This document shows, piece after piece, positions 26,638-38,356 of a stretch of DNA of 64,000 nt. Within the stretch, counting starts at the first letter, position 1. Each line of letters starts with the position of its first letter. The notes under the pieces are model-generated. The model saw nothing but the letters and a program-made list of their open reading frames with translations. It ran no database searches and had not been told where the DNA came from. This DNA comes from Eucalyptus grandis. Its lineage: Eukaryota; Streptophyta; Magnoliopsida; Myrtales; Myrtaceae. Location: assembly GCF_016545825.1 (NCBI RefSeq), contig NC_052613.1, positions 51,504,112 to 51,568,111 of the forward strand, written 5' to 3'. The position numbers and the translations under genes are program-made.

Positions 26638-28331
26638 CTAATTGGCCCCTGTCCAGACACCATAATCCCCAAAGACCCAGTGGCAGGCCTCGATCCGACC
26701 AGGGCTCGACCCGAGCGCAAGGAACGCCTCGTGATTTGGACTCCAAATCGACGTGTCCATGTGACAGAGGGCGATGCCATGGTTGATCTTGGCCTTGGAC
26801 ACAGGATCCAGTATATCCGCTTCGTAAATTCGGAGGGTCGGAAACGTGTGGCAGTAATAGACCATGTAAGGAAATATAGTCTCGTGGCATGCCACGGGCG
26901 CACTCGATTTACTCCCGTCCAACCTTTTCACTCGTCCAATCAAGATCTCACGCTTCGACCCTTCGACGCTCTCCGTGGAGTGAAGCTGGATGTCGTGGCC
27001 TAGTATTGAGGTGGCGAAGTCGATCATGCCCTCGACAGAGCTTACACATCGCTTGGTCTCACCTTGGATTGGCGCTTGCTCGCACTGGCTAAGTGTGCGC
27101 ATCATGATCTTCTCCATATTGGAATCGTCCCCAGCATGGAAGATTTGCTTCAGCTCGGCGAGCTTCGAGGTGGAGAACGGTAATCCGGAGGAAATGCTGC
27201 GAGGCAAAAACGACCTTTTGGGAGCTTTGACAAGAAGATCCGGCATCCGGATCATATTCCCACTCCTCAGCATCGATTCCCGGAAGTATTTGCCAGGCTC
27301 CAAGCCCCTGTTCACGTGCATGCCACCTGCCCGTGTCGTGGCACTATTATCGACACTGTAGCTAACTGGATAGTGTGGTGAGGCTGGGAAGCAGAGCAGT
27401 CGTGCTTCCCTGCAGAAAGATGAGAGGCGATCGGAGATGGCACCTTTAGCCACGAGCTGGGCAAAAAGGGTTGTTTCTGCAGCAGTTAAGGGTGAAACTT
27501 TGGATGTGAGCAGTGGTGGTATGGCAGGGCTGCTAGTGATTTGTTCAGTCCAGTAACGGACAAGGTATTCTTTGGGAGGGATTGAGTTGGCATCGCCGGC
27601 AAGGGAGTTAAAGTTGGCGGTGGTTCTCGCGGTGGTGGAAACAACCTATAACGGGACAAAAGAGAAAATCAGTGAGCGACTAGAAAGTTAGCATGATGCG
27701 ACCGACCTAGGATAGTTCACCCCGTTTAAAAGATATTAAAATTCAATTTACAACTCAGTCATAAGACAAACAAAGCTACATCACAATCGCAATACGATGC
27801 CAAACAGACTTGGTCAAATATTTATGCAGCATATACATGGGATATGGATGAAACTGCATTGAACGTGCAAATGGTCGTAAGCAAAGTAGCAAGAAGTTAT
27901 TGCCCGCGAGATAACAAGAATGAAATCAACTTTTGAGGATAGAATAGATAGCATGATAAATATTTTTAACAAATCCTTCAACTTATGTCCACAATCTGAA
28001 TGATAATAGTCATTTTTTTCTTTGTCAATACATCATATCTGGCTTAGCATAAGTAATGGAGACTTACACTACGTCATAAAAACAAGCGAACACATAAATC
28101 TCCTATATATTATGGCATTATATATGTCTTTCACTTCGTGATTCGTGTTTCGCATGTCTCTTTTAACATATATAGGAACATAAACAAGATCAACGAACTA
28201 TGAGTGTTAAATGCGAACTTCGTAAATAGGATGAGCAGTGATTATGGTGTGTGGAAGGGGAGGGAAGAGAGCTTGAGAAAACTAACATGGATTGACAACA
28301 GCAGGACGAGGAAGAGGGAAAAGAGAGACAT
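26638..28331 (-). CDS. BURP-domain protein without FXXY repeats (BURP2)
   Basis: Two exons: 28287-28331 codes for signal start MSLFSLFLVLLLSIH, with donor GTTAGT. After a phase-0 intron, 26638-27645 follows an acceptor ending TTATAG. Total 350 residues. It shares with BURP1 the N-terminal EYLVRYW block, the SPLTAAE...KGAISD block and the Cys pair region. It then passes through a spacer of only ~30 residues, with no FXXY array, to RGLEPGKYFRESML and a complete BURP domain (CHX10CHX27CHX25CH). It looks like a PG1-beta protein that has lost the repeat region. It should be secreted to the wall; whether it still binds polygalacturonase is unknown. A SIRE-like Copia 3' LTR lies ~580 bp upstream on the same strand, and a (GA)n tract ~110 bp upstream. 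Confidence 0.92.
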
Positions 28332-28435
28332 TTTGATAAAACTGATCTCGCTCATTTCTTTAGAGGGAATGCTGATGTTGTTGGAGGGTTCGCTTGATTG
28401 AGCACGAAATTTATAGGACTTTTTATAGGACTGAT

Positions 28436-28438
<3 letters not shown>

Positions 28439-28489
<51 letters not shown>
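28439..28489. repeat. (GA)n microsatellite upstream of BURP2
   Basis: About 25 uninterrupted GA units, 108 bp upstream of the BURP2 ATG, read as (CT)n on the coding strand; probably promoter or 5' UTR. Confidence 0.95.
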
Positions 28490-28491
<2 letters not shown>

Positions 28492-28911
28492 CCCTAGGAC
28501 AAATGGATGAAACGAAAGAAACAAAACTTGTAGTGTTAGTTCAATCTGTAGTTAATTAGAGTTTCATATCAAATGTTCTCTGCCAAGCGAAAGAAATAAA
28601 ACTTAATAGTTATTCTAGTTCAACTTGCAATTAACAAGTATCATATTCCGTTTAATTCTTAGACAAATCTGTAACGCCAATCGAGTAATTACTGTTGATA
28701 CATAGGCTTGTACTTGCACAAATGGGGTGATTTGAACCTAAGGCTCGAGTGAGGTATATCATTGCAATCCCTTGACTCTATTTGTTATAAAAAAGGGTCA
28801 TGATTTCCTCTTGCTTAGTGTTATGATTGGTTAGTTACATATACAGATATTGCCCCTATTGAAATTTAATTGAGCATACATGTGGATGATGTCCATAAGC
28901 TATGACCTACT

Positions 28912-29839
28912 TGAGATAGCTAGTACGAGTACCTAGAGGGGGGTGAATAGGTATACAAAAAAATTTCTCGATGTTTGCACGATATTTAAACAATTAGAGA
29001 CTTTGCAACAGTTGAAAATTCAATCGCAAGACTGAGTAAGGGAAAGAGAGAATTGAACACTCGCCTTTATAGTGGTTCGGCTTGATTCAAGCCTACGTCC
29101 ACTCTTTTTCGCACCGATGCAAATGATTGGCTGGATTCCACTATGATCAAAGAGTTGTTACAGTGTTGATCTTCCTTGATTTCTAGGTGTAGATGATCTA
29201 CCACACTTGCTCAAGGCGTCACCAAGTATAAACACTCTCGCATACAATTTCGCTCGCCTCAACTAACAATCAAAGGATCTTCGGACTCTGGAATTTTTCT
29301 ATCGATCACACACTTAAACAACTAGAACGTCTTCCTTTTATACTCCTTCATGCCATCATAGCCGTTGGCACTTACCAAAGGAATTCCTCCAATCTACCCG
29401 TTGGACGGAATCAATCAAGAAGATCATCCGAGCTATATAAGGAATCGATGATAGCCCATCAATCTCGTTCGCCCATACAATCAGATCTCGGTTTCCAAGA
29501 ATAGAATAATCCAAGATTATTTCGTCGACCATCGGATCTTCAATCGTTCTTAGATAAGATATAAAGAATCCGAAATGATTATCCAACCAAAGAATCTATC
29601 CTGAGGATAGGATCAAATCCTCAATCATAAACCTCGACTTTGGATTTCCTTCAACACTCGGATTAGAAAGACCGTCGCTGAGAATAACTTTGAGTCTTGA
29701 GTCTTGAGTCTTGAGTCTTGAGTCTTGAGATAACAGAGTCTTGAGACTATAAAATCTTGAGACTTTAACTATCGATATCCGACTTAGACCGATAGAAATG
29801 TTTTGTCGGCTTCAAAATATTCGAAAGATTTCTCCAACA
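28912..29839 (-). repeat. 3' LTR of the SIRE-like element
   Basis: 928 bp. On the minus strand it starts TGTTGGAGAAATC and ends TAGCTATCTCA. A TATAAAAG box lies at 29,335-29,342. Upstream of it in U3 are five direct copies of the heptamer gagtctt near 29,692-29,726. It faces BURP2. Confidence 0.93.
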
Positions 29840-29852
29840 ATCTCCCCTTTTT
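29840..29852 (-). other. Polypurine tract of the SIRE-like element
   Basis: Minus strand AAAAAGGGGAGAT, directly abutting the TG of the 3' LTR; plus-strand priming site. Confidence 0.85.
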
Positions 29853-30160
29853 GATGGTGACAAAACTTTCTTGAAGATTTGAACAACTTTGACCCGCAAA
29901 ACATTTCTCAAGCAATATGGCTAACTCATAAAGATTAATAAACAACCAGACTCGCATCCACAAAGAAATTGGTTAGTCTTTCATGAGTAATACCATGTAA
30001 CAATACTTGATATAAATGCAACCAGTCAAGCATCAAAATCCACAACCAATTCAGTCTAACACTCAAGTTCAAGTTCTCAAGTCATACTCAAAAATAAACA
30101 TAACCACAAAAAGTCAAATAAATAATGTTTGTTCAAATTGGTTCTCCCCTTTTGTCATCA

Positions 30161-32225
30161 TTAAAAAGAGGGTGAGAAAGGAGTCATGTCTCGCTTGGGA
30201 ATGCGCACGATCCGGAAATCCCCAATGGACTGGACTACTCCTTCGAGCTTCTTCGGATCTTCTCGCAGATGAGCTACCTCTTCTCTCTTGGCATTGGCTT
30301 GAAGTTGTAGAGAGAGGTCTTTGTATTTTTCTTCCAGAGAGATCAAGATGCTTGTCCAAAGATGCTTCAAGACTTGGATTTCACAATCTGAATATATATC
30401 TCGGGTTACGCATTTCCGTAAGAATATTCATGATACTACGAAGATCTACGTAATCATCCGTCCGTGTACCGGCATTGGCTTTCTCGATGGTGTGTGTGCG
30501 TACGATGGCGCTTCCGAACGGTCTTGCAGATTTGGAATTGTCGTATCATCTTCTTCGTGCAATTGAGAGACCCGAGCTTCTTCCGGGTCTTCCGAGATTT
30601 TCTTTGATCTTCAAAGCAGCATGAGGTGGAGACCTCTCTTGCTCGCTAACTCCCCCGTCTCTAGGACATCGAAAGGGGAAGAGTGATGATCAATCTCTTG
30701 ATTTCCCTTCTCTCCATTTATCAGCCAGACCGATCTTTTACTTCTTCTTTTTCTTCCTCAACTTCTTTCTCCTTCTCTCTCTCGTTCTTCTTCTTCTCTC
30801 GCTTCTGAAGTTCTGTCGAATAAGACACGTAAACGTCTTGTTCTTGTCAAGGCTGGAATAGTGGGATCTTCATCATCTTCATCTTCATCCTCATCCTCCA
30901 GATAAGAATTCTTTTCCTCTTTTCGAAGAAGCACTAAATGCCTTCTTTCCTTTTCCTTTTGAAGCATCGACTGGAGATTTCACTTTGAATTTCTCCATTG
31001 CCTTAGAAAGTTCTTGCAGACGCATCTTCATTAACATTTTCAACCCTACCACCATCTTATCACACCTCCGAACACAAAAAGTATGTGGCAGTTCAATATT
31101 CAGATGTCTCGAAGATCTTGGTCACTGCATCAGATAAGGCAATTGTCCTTTGTCTTTTGACACGCTTCTGTACATATGGAAAAGAATAGTGTGCGGGAGA
31201 GAGAACTTCCGTCCCGAGTTGATCGCATACATCAACTTTGCTTCGAAAGAGACACGAAGTCTTTGAAGTAGACTTAGGTCTTAGACAATTGATCACAATC
31301 TTGTGAAGCACAATGTTGATAGCGTTCATTCTTGAATAGATAATTTTCTTATCTACATCCCTATCTTTGACAAGATCCGAGTAGTTCGAGCAGGTGAGAC
31401 TTTAATTGGGAGATAGCGTCCCCGTTCAACTCCAACTATGTCCGCCAACATATTCACATCTACCACATAGACTTTGTCTCGAACACCGAATGAAATTCTA
31501 TTCGCATCCAAAAAGCTAAGATTTGAATAGAAATAAGCGATCGATGATCATACCCGTCGCAGAGTCGAGCGAAAGTCTCAAGTTGAAGCAAATTCAACTT
31601 CTCTCTTAGGTTCAAGTTGATGGAATCCGAAGTCAAAATCGACACTTCTAGGGTTGATTACCCCTCTTTCAACAGACCGTAATACACTTTTTCTTGATCC
31701 TTGGATTTAAACAAATCCATCCGATTTCCTTTCGCCTTTGCCGCCACACCCATTCTAGGTTCAAATTCAAGGAACATTTTGTCATCATCATTCGCGTCAA
31801 TCGATTTTTGTCCTGGCATACGAGGATCTCTTGGAATGTTCGCAAGAGCTTCCTCTCGCTTTCCTTTGGGGCAATTCCCCATTCCTCCATTTTCTTCGAA
31901 AAGATACTCATTCCCATAATTTTTGTCCTTAAGGAAGTCATCTATGTAGTTCAATGGAGTACCGTGCTTTTCAATGCACAATAAAGTTTATACAAAAAGG
32001 AAGGCTTTTGAACTCTTACTGGGCATCCTCGATTATCTCTTCTTCCGTGCATTATGACTTTCACTTTGTGGGGCAGAGATGCTGAATGACGTGGAGGAGA
32101 GCGAATCGGACTTTGTCGGCGACCGGATAAGTCTTCTTCCTCGTGAGATCGAAATGAGTCGGTCCCTTCTTCATTCTTTGTGGTCCCCTGTTCGCGATTC
32201 TTGATGATTTCCTTGAAGACGACAT
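30161..32225 (-). pseudogene. Broken extra 3' coding region of the SIRE-like element
   Basis: Between RNase H and the polypurine tract lie several same-strand open pieces. One begins at 32,225 (MSSSRKSSRIANRG) and is basic; 31,658-31,981 has a D/E/K-rich stretch; 30,758-30,967 has an acidic EDEDEDEDDED run; 30,161-30,370 is helical with coiled-coil spacing (LEEKYKDLSLQLQ). Their order and position match the extra ORF, often called env-like, of SIRE elements. I see no clear membrane segment and infer the identity from position only. Stops and frame shifts separate the pieces. Confidence 0.5.
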
Positions 32226-32777
32226 CTTTCTTTGTCTATTGGAGGATTCCTTCACTTGCTTTCCCAAGAAAAATGACCACTTTCTCGACGATGAACAAAG
32301 AGTAGAAACAAGATAGAGAGAAGAGTGCTTTTTAGGGTTTTGAAGATTTGGGGAAAAACAGATATATAACTTAGTTTTTGAAAAGGGAAGTTCAATCGGT
32401 GCAATGGAAAGTGAACGATTACTTCTTTTCAAAATCTATAACTGCCAAAATTATTAAACAAAAGATCGTACCTTTTCGACTAAATGACAATTAGTACCTT
32501 TTAGAAGAAATACAACTTACGCCTTTATCCACGAATGTCCGAGTCTCGGACTTAGAGTCTAAGAGATCGTAGTCTTTAGAGTTGGTGAGTCTCTAGACTT
32601 TAACTTCTTCAAGCTTCAAAATGTTGAGTCTTGAGCGGATAAAGTCAAACCGATTCTTCTCCAAAGGCTTTGTGAATATGTCTCAAGCTAGTTGACTTTT
32701 TGAATCAACAAATTGAATCGAGATTTCTCCATTTTGAATATGATCTCTAATAAAGTGATGTCGAATCTCAATATGCT

Positions 32778-34131
32778 TTGCTCTTGAATGAAGGATTGGA
32801 TTTTGGTGAGATTTATAGCACGGTGTTGTCACATCCGATTTCGTGCATGAGTCTTCAATGCCAAAGTCTTGTAGCTGTTGTTTTATCCATAGAATTTGCG
32901 AACAGCTTCCAAGAGCTACATACTCGCTTCGTTGTTGAAAGAGCTACGGTGCTTTGTTTCCTCGAAAACCAAGACACCGTTCGTTTCCAAGTAGTTGACA
33001 AGTTCCGTAAGTGCTCTTTCTATCGATTCCCGCAACCGGCCGATCCGCATCCGAGTATCCTAGAAGATTAAAGTCTCCTTCTTTGGATACCAAAGACCGA
33101 TGCTTGAAGATGAAGCAACGTATTTGATAATTCGTTTCACGGACCGAGATGTGATTCTCTAGGATCCGATTGAAACCTAGCACAGATACAAACACTAAAC
33201 AAAATATCGGTCTAGAAGCAAGAAGATAAAGAAGTGAACCGATCATGCTTCCGTACAGCTTTTGATCTATTTTCTTCCCTTCTTCATCCTTGTCTATCTT
33301 CCGAGAACATGACATTGGTATGTCGATCTTTTTGCATTTTCCAATCCAAACCTTTTGACAAGATCATTCGCATATTTTTCTTGATGGATGAAAGTTCCTT
33401 CCTTCATTTGTTTCACTTGGAGTCCAAGAAAGAATGTTAATTCTCCCATCATACTCATTTCAAATTCATCCCGCATAGACTTAGAAAATTTCTTGCAAAG
33501 ACTTTCATTAGAAGATCCAAAAATAATGTCATCAACATATATTTGAACAAGTAAAAAGTTTTTGTTTTCCTTTTTGATAAACAAAGTAGTATCTACTTTA
33601 CCTTTGACAAAACCATTTTGTAATAAAAACTTACTTAATGCCGTACCAAGCTCGAGGTGCTTGCTTTAGACCATACAGAGCCTTTTTCGCCTCCGAAGAC
33701 CGAGTCCGGCTTCTTTGGGTCTTCAAATCCAGGCGTTGTTCCACATAAACTTCCTCATGGATAAATCCATTTAGGAAAGCACTTTTGACGTCCATTTGGA
33801 ATAACCTGAAATTTTTGTAACAAGCAAACGCAAGTAATAGACGAATAGCTTCTAACCTTGCAACGGGTGCGTAAGTCTCGTCATAGTCTATTCCTTCTTC
33901 TTGCGTATACCCTTTGGCCACGAGCCTTGCTTTGTTTCGTACGACTTTTCCTTTTTCGTTCATTTTGTTCCCGAATACCCATTTGGTTCCAATAATGCTT
34001 TTACCTTTTGGTTTAGATGTCAATTCCCGTACATCATTGATGTTGAACCTGCAAGCTCTTCTTGCATAGCTTCGATCCAGCTTTCATCGATAAAGCTTCT
34101 TCTATGCTTTTTGGTTCAATTTCGTAGATGA
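32778..34131 (-). pseudogene. Copia reverse transcriptase/RNase H, frame-broken
   Basis: The 33,631-34,023 piece carries the N-terminal RT motifs [29 protein letters not shown] and the [12 protein letters not shown] catalytic block. 33,294-33,584 carries the YVDD box (IYVDDIIFGSS). RNase H remnants continue to about 32,780. The pieces lie in different frames, so no full polyprotein can be read. Confidence 0.88.
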
Positions 34132-34413
34132 GAGCCACAAAGACTAGATTCTTCATGCCTTTTGATCTCGGTGCGGATTCCTTCATTAAGTTCGCCAATA
34201 ATAAGATCTTTGGGATGACTGGATTTGTGTTTCCAAGCTACAAAGTTGATGATCTCTTTCTTTATTTGATTCTCCATGATCGTCTTGATGATGGACTTCC
34301 CGAATCCGAGATGCTTCTTGAGATGTAGACATTTGAAGATCTAGAGCGGATTCAGTCTCATCGTGCCGAGTCCGGGCCGGATTCATCTTGCACCGAGTCT
34401 TGGAATTTGACAT

Positions 34414-35695
34414 TCATTGATTCTTCCACAGATCTGGCTTTTTTATTGTAGACTCGTAGGCTTTGCTTGATGTAGAATATCCAAGGAAGATGCCTTCATC
34501 TGATCTTTCTTCAAACTTACCAACTCGATCATTTGCATTTTTCAAAATAAAGCATTTGCAACCGAACACATGAAAGTATGAAACAATAGGCTTCTTACCT
34601 TTGAACAATTCATAGGGGGTTTTATCAAGAATAGGTCTTAAAAAGACTCTATTTATAATATAGCAAGCGGTTGAAACAGCTTCAGCCCAAAATCGTGAAG
34701 AAATTTTACTTTCAATTAAAAGTGTTCTAGCCATTTCTTGAAGAGATCTATTCTTTCTTTCCACAACTCCATTTTGCTCGAGTATACGGAGAGGAGAACA
34801 TGTGATTAACACCAGATTTATCACGTAATCTCGTAAAATCTTGATTTTCAAATTCACTTCCATGATCTGTTCTTATACTAGAAATAGCACATCCTTTTTC
34901 ATTTTGAACCTTTTTAGCAAACTTTTCAAAGTACGAAAAGGTTTCGATTTGTTTGCTAGAAAATATACCTGTGTAAAACGAGAGTAATCATCTACAATTA
35001 CTAGACAATATTTCTTACCTCCAATGCCTGGGTTCTTGTTGGTCCGAAGAGATCCATATGAAGCAACTGTATTACATGATTAGTAGATACATGATTTATT
35101 TGTTTAAATGAATTTTTACCCGCTTTCCCAGAATGCATGGAGTACATAAGTCGACTTTTGGTATGGCAGTTTAGGTAGACCTCTAACAAGCTGCTTTGAA
35201 GAGATTTTGGCTAATTGCTTCTTTGTTGATATGGCCAAGCTTTCTATGCCATAGAATTGCTTCATCTTGAATTGAAATTAAGCATTGTTCTTCATTTGGC
35301 TTTACATCAAGGAGGTAGATGTTTCCATGCCTTCGACCCATGAAAGACTCGAGTCGAATCTTTGCTAATTCCAGAACAAATGCCTTCTTGAAAGAAGATC
35401 TTGTAACCAGATCACACAATTGGCTAATGCTGAGTAGATTGTAGTTGAGTCCTTCCACTAGAGAGACATTGCTTATTGTGAGATTTCCAATTTTCGCAAT
35501 TCCGAATCCCACAATACTTCCTTTGCTATTTCCTCCGAATGAAACTTTTCCACCATTCACTTTAATAAGCTTTATGAAACACTCGAGTCTCCCCGTCATG
35601 TGTCTTGAACATCCGCCGTCAAGATACCACTTTACCTTCTTTTTGACAGAGACTCCGCATTCAAAAAAGAGTCTCAAGCTTTCTTTGGTACCCAA
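34414..35695 (-). pseudogene. Copia protease and integrase, frame-broken
   Basis: The protease region begins KWYLDGGCSRHMTG; the usual Asp-Ser-Gly is Asp-Gly-Gly here. A GAG-pre-integrase zinc motif follows (LWHRKLGHI), and integrase core pieces on 34,414-35,189 include VERKNRSLQEMART and the later FGCKCFI block. Frames change several times. Confidence 0.85.
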
Positions 35696-36429
35696 ATTTT
35701 CTTGGGTCCTTTCGTGTTAGTAGGATAAGCATTATTAGGCCATACTCTCTTCACAGGCTTCCAAACCATAGGACACTCTTTTTCAAAATGATCCCGACTC
35801 AAGTTACACTTAGAACACCTTAAAGCATTTCGACCTACAAAAGTTTACAAAGACTTTTTGAAATGATTTTTATAAGCCTCTCTCGATGGTCTTTTCTTAA
35901 TTCTTTCTTTTACTTTTGGAACATCAATCAAAGGGATTGTTTCTTCTGTCATACCTAGACCCGACTTATTAAAGTAAGGTCTTTGGATTGAAAGAACTTT
36001 TTCAAGTTTTTCGGACCCTATTGAAAATTTCTTTGAAATATTTGATAAATCAGTTTTTAAGAAAGCATTTTCTTTTGAAAGATTGTCTTCACTCTCTTTA
36101 AGAGTAGAAACATTCAAGTCTAAATTTTTTACCTTTTCTTCTAAAATGATTTCCTTTTGTTTTAAAAATGAGTTTTCCTTTTTAAGTTCGGAAATCCTTT
36201 TAAGAGAAGTCTTAAGACTAAAACATAACTCATTAATATATTTAGAGACTTTGACAGGATTTTATAATTACTTACCTCAAATTCACCGTCCCGAGTCCGA
36301 TCCGTAGTCCGAGTCCGATTGCGCCATTAGACACAAAGTTGGCATATTCCTCATCACTCTCTTCACACTCGTATCGCTCCAGGTTTCGGCTTTAAGAGCT
36401 TTTCGAAATTTCTCAGCTTTTCCTCTTTT

Positions 36430-37369
36430 CTTTTTCGAAGAGGACAGTTGGGTCTCGATGTGTCCCTTCTTTTTACATTCGAAGCAAACTACTTCTTTGT
36501 TTGGTTCCTCATCATCAACGTACTTGGTCTGCTGTCTCGAGAATTTTGTTTCCTTGGGATAAACCTTCTGCCTTTTCTATTCAGTTTTCTGAATCTTCTT
36601 ATCATGAGGGCGAGCTCCTCATCATTCATATCATCTTCGAATCTGCATCATCGAATCATCATTTGATTTTAGTGCAATAGATTTCTTACCTCTTGGATCT
36701 TCGTCTTCATTAATTCGTTCCACTTCGTAAGATCAAGAGTTCCAATCGCCCGTCTACGATAATGGCATGATTCTTTGCGTCTCTCTTATTGAAGTCTTTA
36801 TATGATTCCAATCCTTGGAGAGTCCACGTAGAAGCTTGTTCACCTTCATGGGATCAGAAATTTTTTGTCCTTGGTTCTCAAGACCATTGACAATATCTGT
36901 AAAACGACTAAACATGTCGCTTATAGATTCTCCTGGTTTCATTTTGAAGGATTCATATTGACCAAGAAGAATGTTAATTCCGGTCTCCTTCACTCGACTG
37001 TTCCTTCATAAGTGATATGTAACTCCTGTCCCGACTTCTTTTGCTGTGACACAAGAAGATATTCTCATTATATTCAGTTGGTGACAAAGCACAATATAAA
37101 GAATAAATTGCTTTAGCATCAAGTGCTTGTCTCTTGTTTATTTCTTCTTGAGACATTCCGCTGGTTTCAACGGTTTCTTTTCCTCTTTCAAAGTTTGATG
37201 CAGCAGCAATAGTGATTCCTTTTTCCACTACGTCCCATTCCGTAGGATCCTTTGATCGTAGGAAAGCTTTCATCTTGTTCTTCCGGATGTTGTAATCCTT
37301 TCCATCGAAGTAGGGAGGTCTGGGTATTGCTTTGCCCTCCATCAGCCCGTGTGCTAGCATACTAGCCAT
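36430..37369 (-). pseudogene. Copia Gag, frame-broken
   Basis: Starts at MASMLAHGLMEGK (37,369). PYFDGKDYN and DPTEWDVVEKG are typical of SIRE-like Gag, and the 36,754-36,993 piece has ESISDMFSRFTDIVNGL. Near 36,450-36,480 a CCHC knuckle begins VCFECKKKGHI, but the last Cys falls in another frame. Confidence 0.85.
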
Positions 37370-37418
37370 GGATCTTTTACTCTCCGAAGTAAAACACTTC
37401 AAACAAAGTAAGAACACA

Positions 37419-37429
37419 GCTCGATACCA
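37419..37429 (-). other. tRNA-Met primer-binding site
   Basis: Minus strand TGGTATCGAGC, two bases inside the 5' LTR border. It matches the usual TGGTATCAGAGC with one base missing. Confidence 0.8.
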
Positions 37430-37431
37430 AT

Positions 37432-38356
37432 TGAGATAGCTAGTACGAGTACCTAGAGGGGTGAATAGGTATACAAAAATTTCTCGATGTTTGCACGATA
37501 TTTAAACAATTAGAGACTTTGCAAAGTTGAAAATTCAATCGCAAGACTGAGTAAGGGAAAGAGAGAATTGAACACTCGCCTTTATAGTGGTTCGGCTTGA
37601 TTCAAGCCTACGTCCACTCTTTCTCGCACCGACAGCCGATTGGCTGGATTCCACTATGATCAAAGAGTTGTTACAAAGTGTTGATCTTCCTTGATTTCTA
37701 GGTGTAGATGATCTACCACACTTGCTCAAGGCGTCACCAAGTATAAACACTCTCGCATACAATTTCGCTCGGCCTCAACTAACAATCAAAGGATCTTCGA
37801 CTGGAATTTTTCTATCGATCACACACTTAAAACAACTAGAACGTCTTCCTTTTTATACTCCTTCATGCCATCATAGCCGTTGGCACTTACCAAAGGAATT
37901 CCTCCAATCTACCCGTTGGACGGAATCAATCAAGAAGATCATCCGAGCTATATAAGGAATTCGATGATAGCCCATCAATCCTGTTCGCCCATACAATCAG
38001 GATCTCGGTTTCCAAGAATAGAATAATCCAAGATTATTTCGTCGACCATCGGATCTTCAATCGTTCTTAGATAAGATATAAAGAATCCGAAATGATTATC
38101 CAACCAAAGAATCTATCCCGAGGATAGGATCAAATCCTCAATCATAAACCTCGACTTTGGATTTCCTTCAACACCGGATTAGAAAGACACAACTGAGAAT
38201 AACTTTGAGTCTTGAGTCTTGAGTCTTGAGTCTTGAGTCTTGAGATAACAGAGTCTTGAGACTATAAAATCTTGAGACTTTAACTATCGATATCCGACTT
38301 AGACCGATAGAAATGTTTTGTCAGCTTCAAAATATTCTGGAAAGATTTCTCCAACA
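37432..38356 (-). repeat. 5' LTR of the SIRE-like element
   Basis: 925 bp, same ends as the left LTR, with the TATA box near 37,849-37,857 and the same five gagtctt heptamers near 38,206-38,240. Confidence 0.93.

Larger units (their letters stand above)
28912..38356 (-). mobile_element. SIRE/Maximus-like Ty1/Copia LTR retrotransposon, nearly complete
   Basis: 9,445 bp with direct LTRs (28,912-29,839 and 37,432-38,356) running TG...CA, flanked by a perfect 5-bp duplication ctact at 28,907-28,911 and 38,357-38,361. It reads leftward. A Met-tRNA-type primer site follows the right LTR and a polypurine tract precedes the left LTR. Gag, protease, integrase, RT and RNase H appear in Copia order, followed by ~3 kb of extra sequence before the 3' LTR. 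LTR length near 1 kb, total length and the extra 3' region fit the SIRE lineage. The reading frames are broken many times by small indels. The LTRs differ by a few percent, largely small indels, so the element is moderately old or the consensus is imperfect. Confidence 0.93.
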
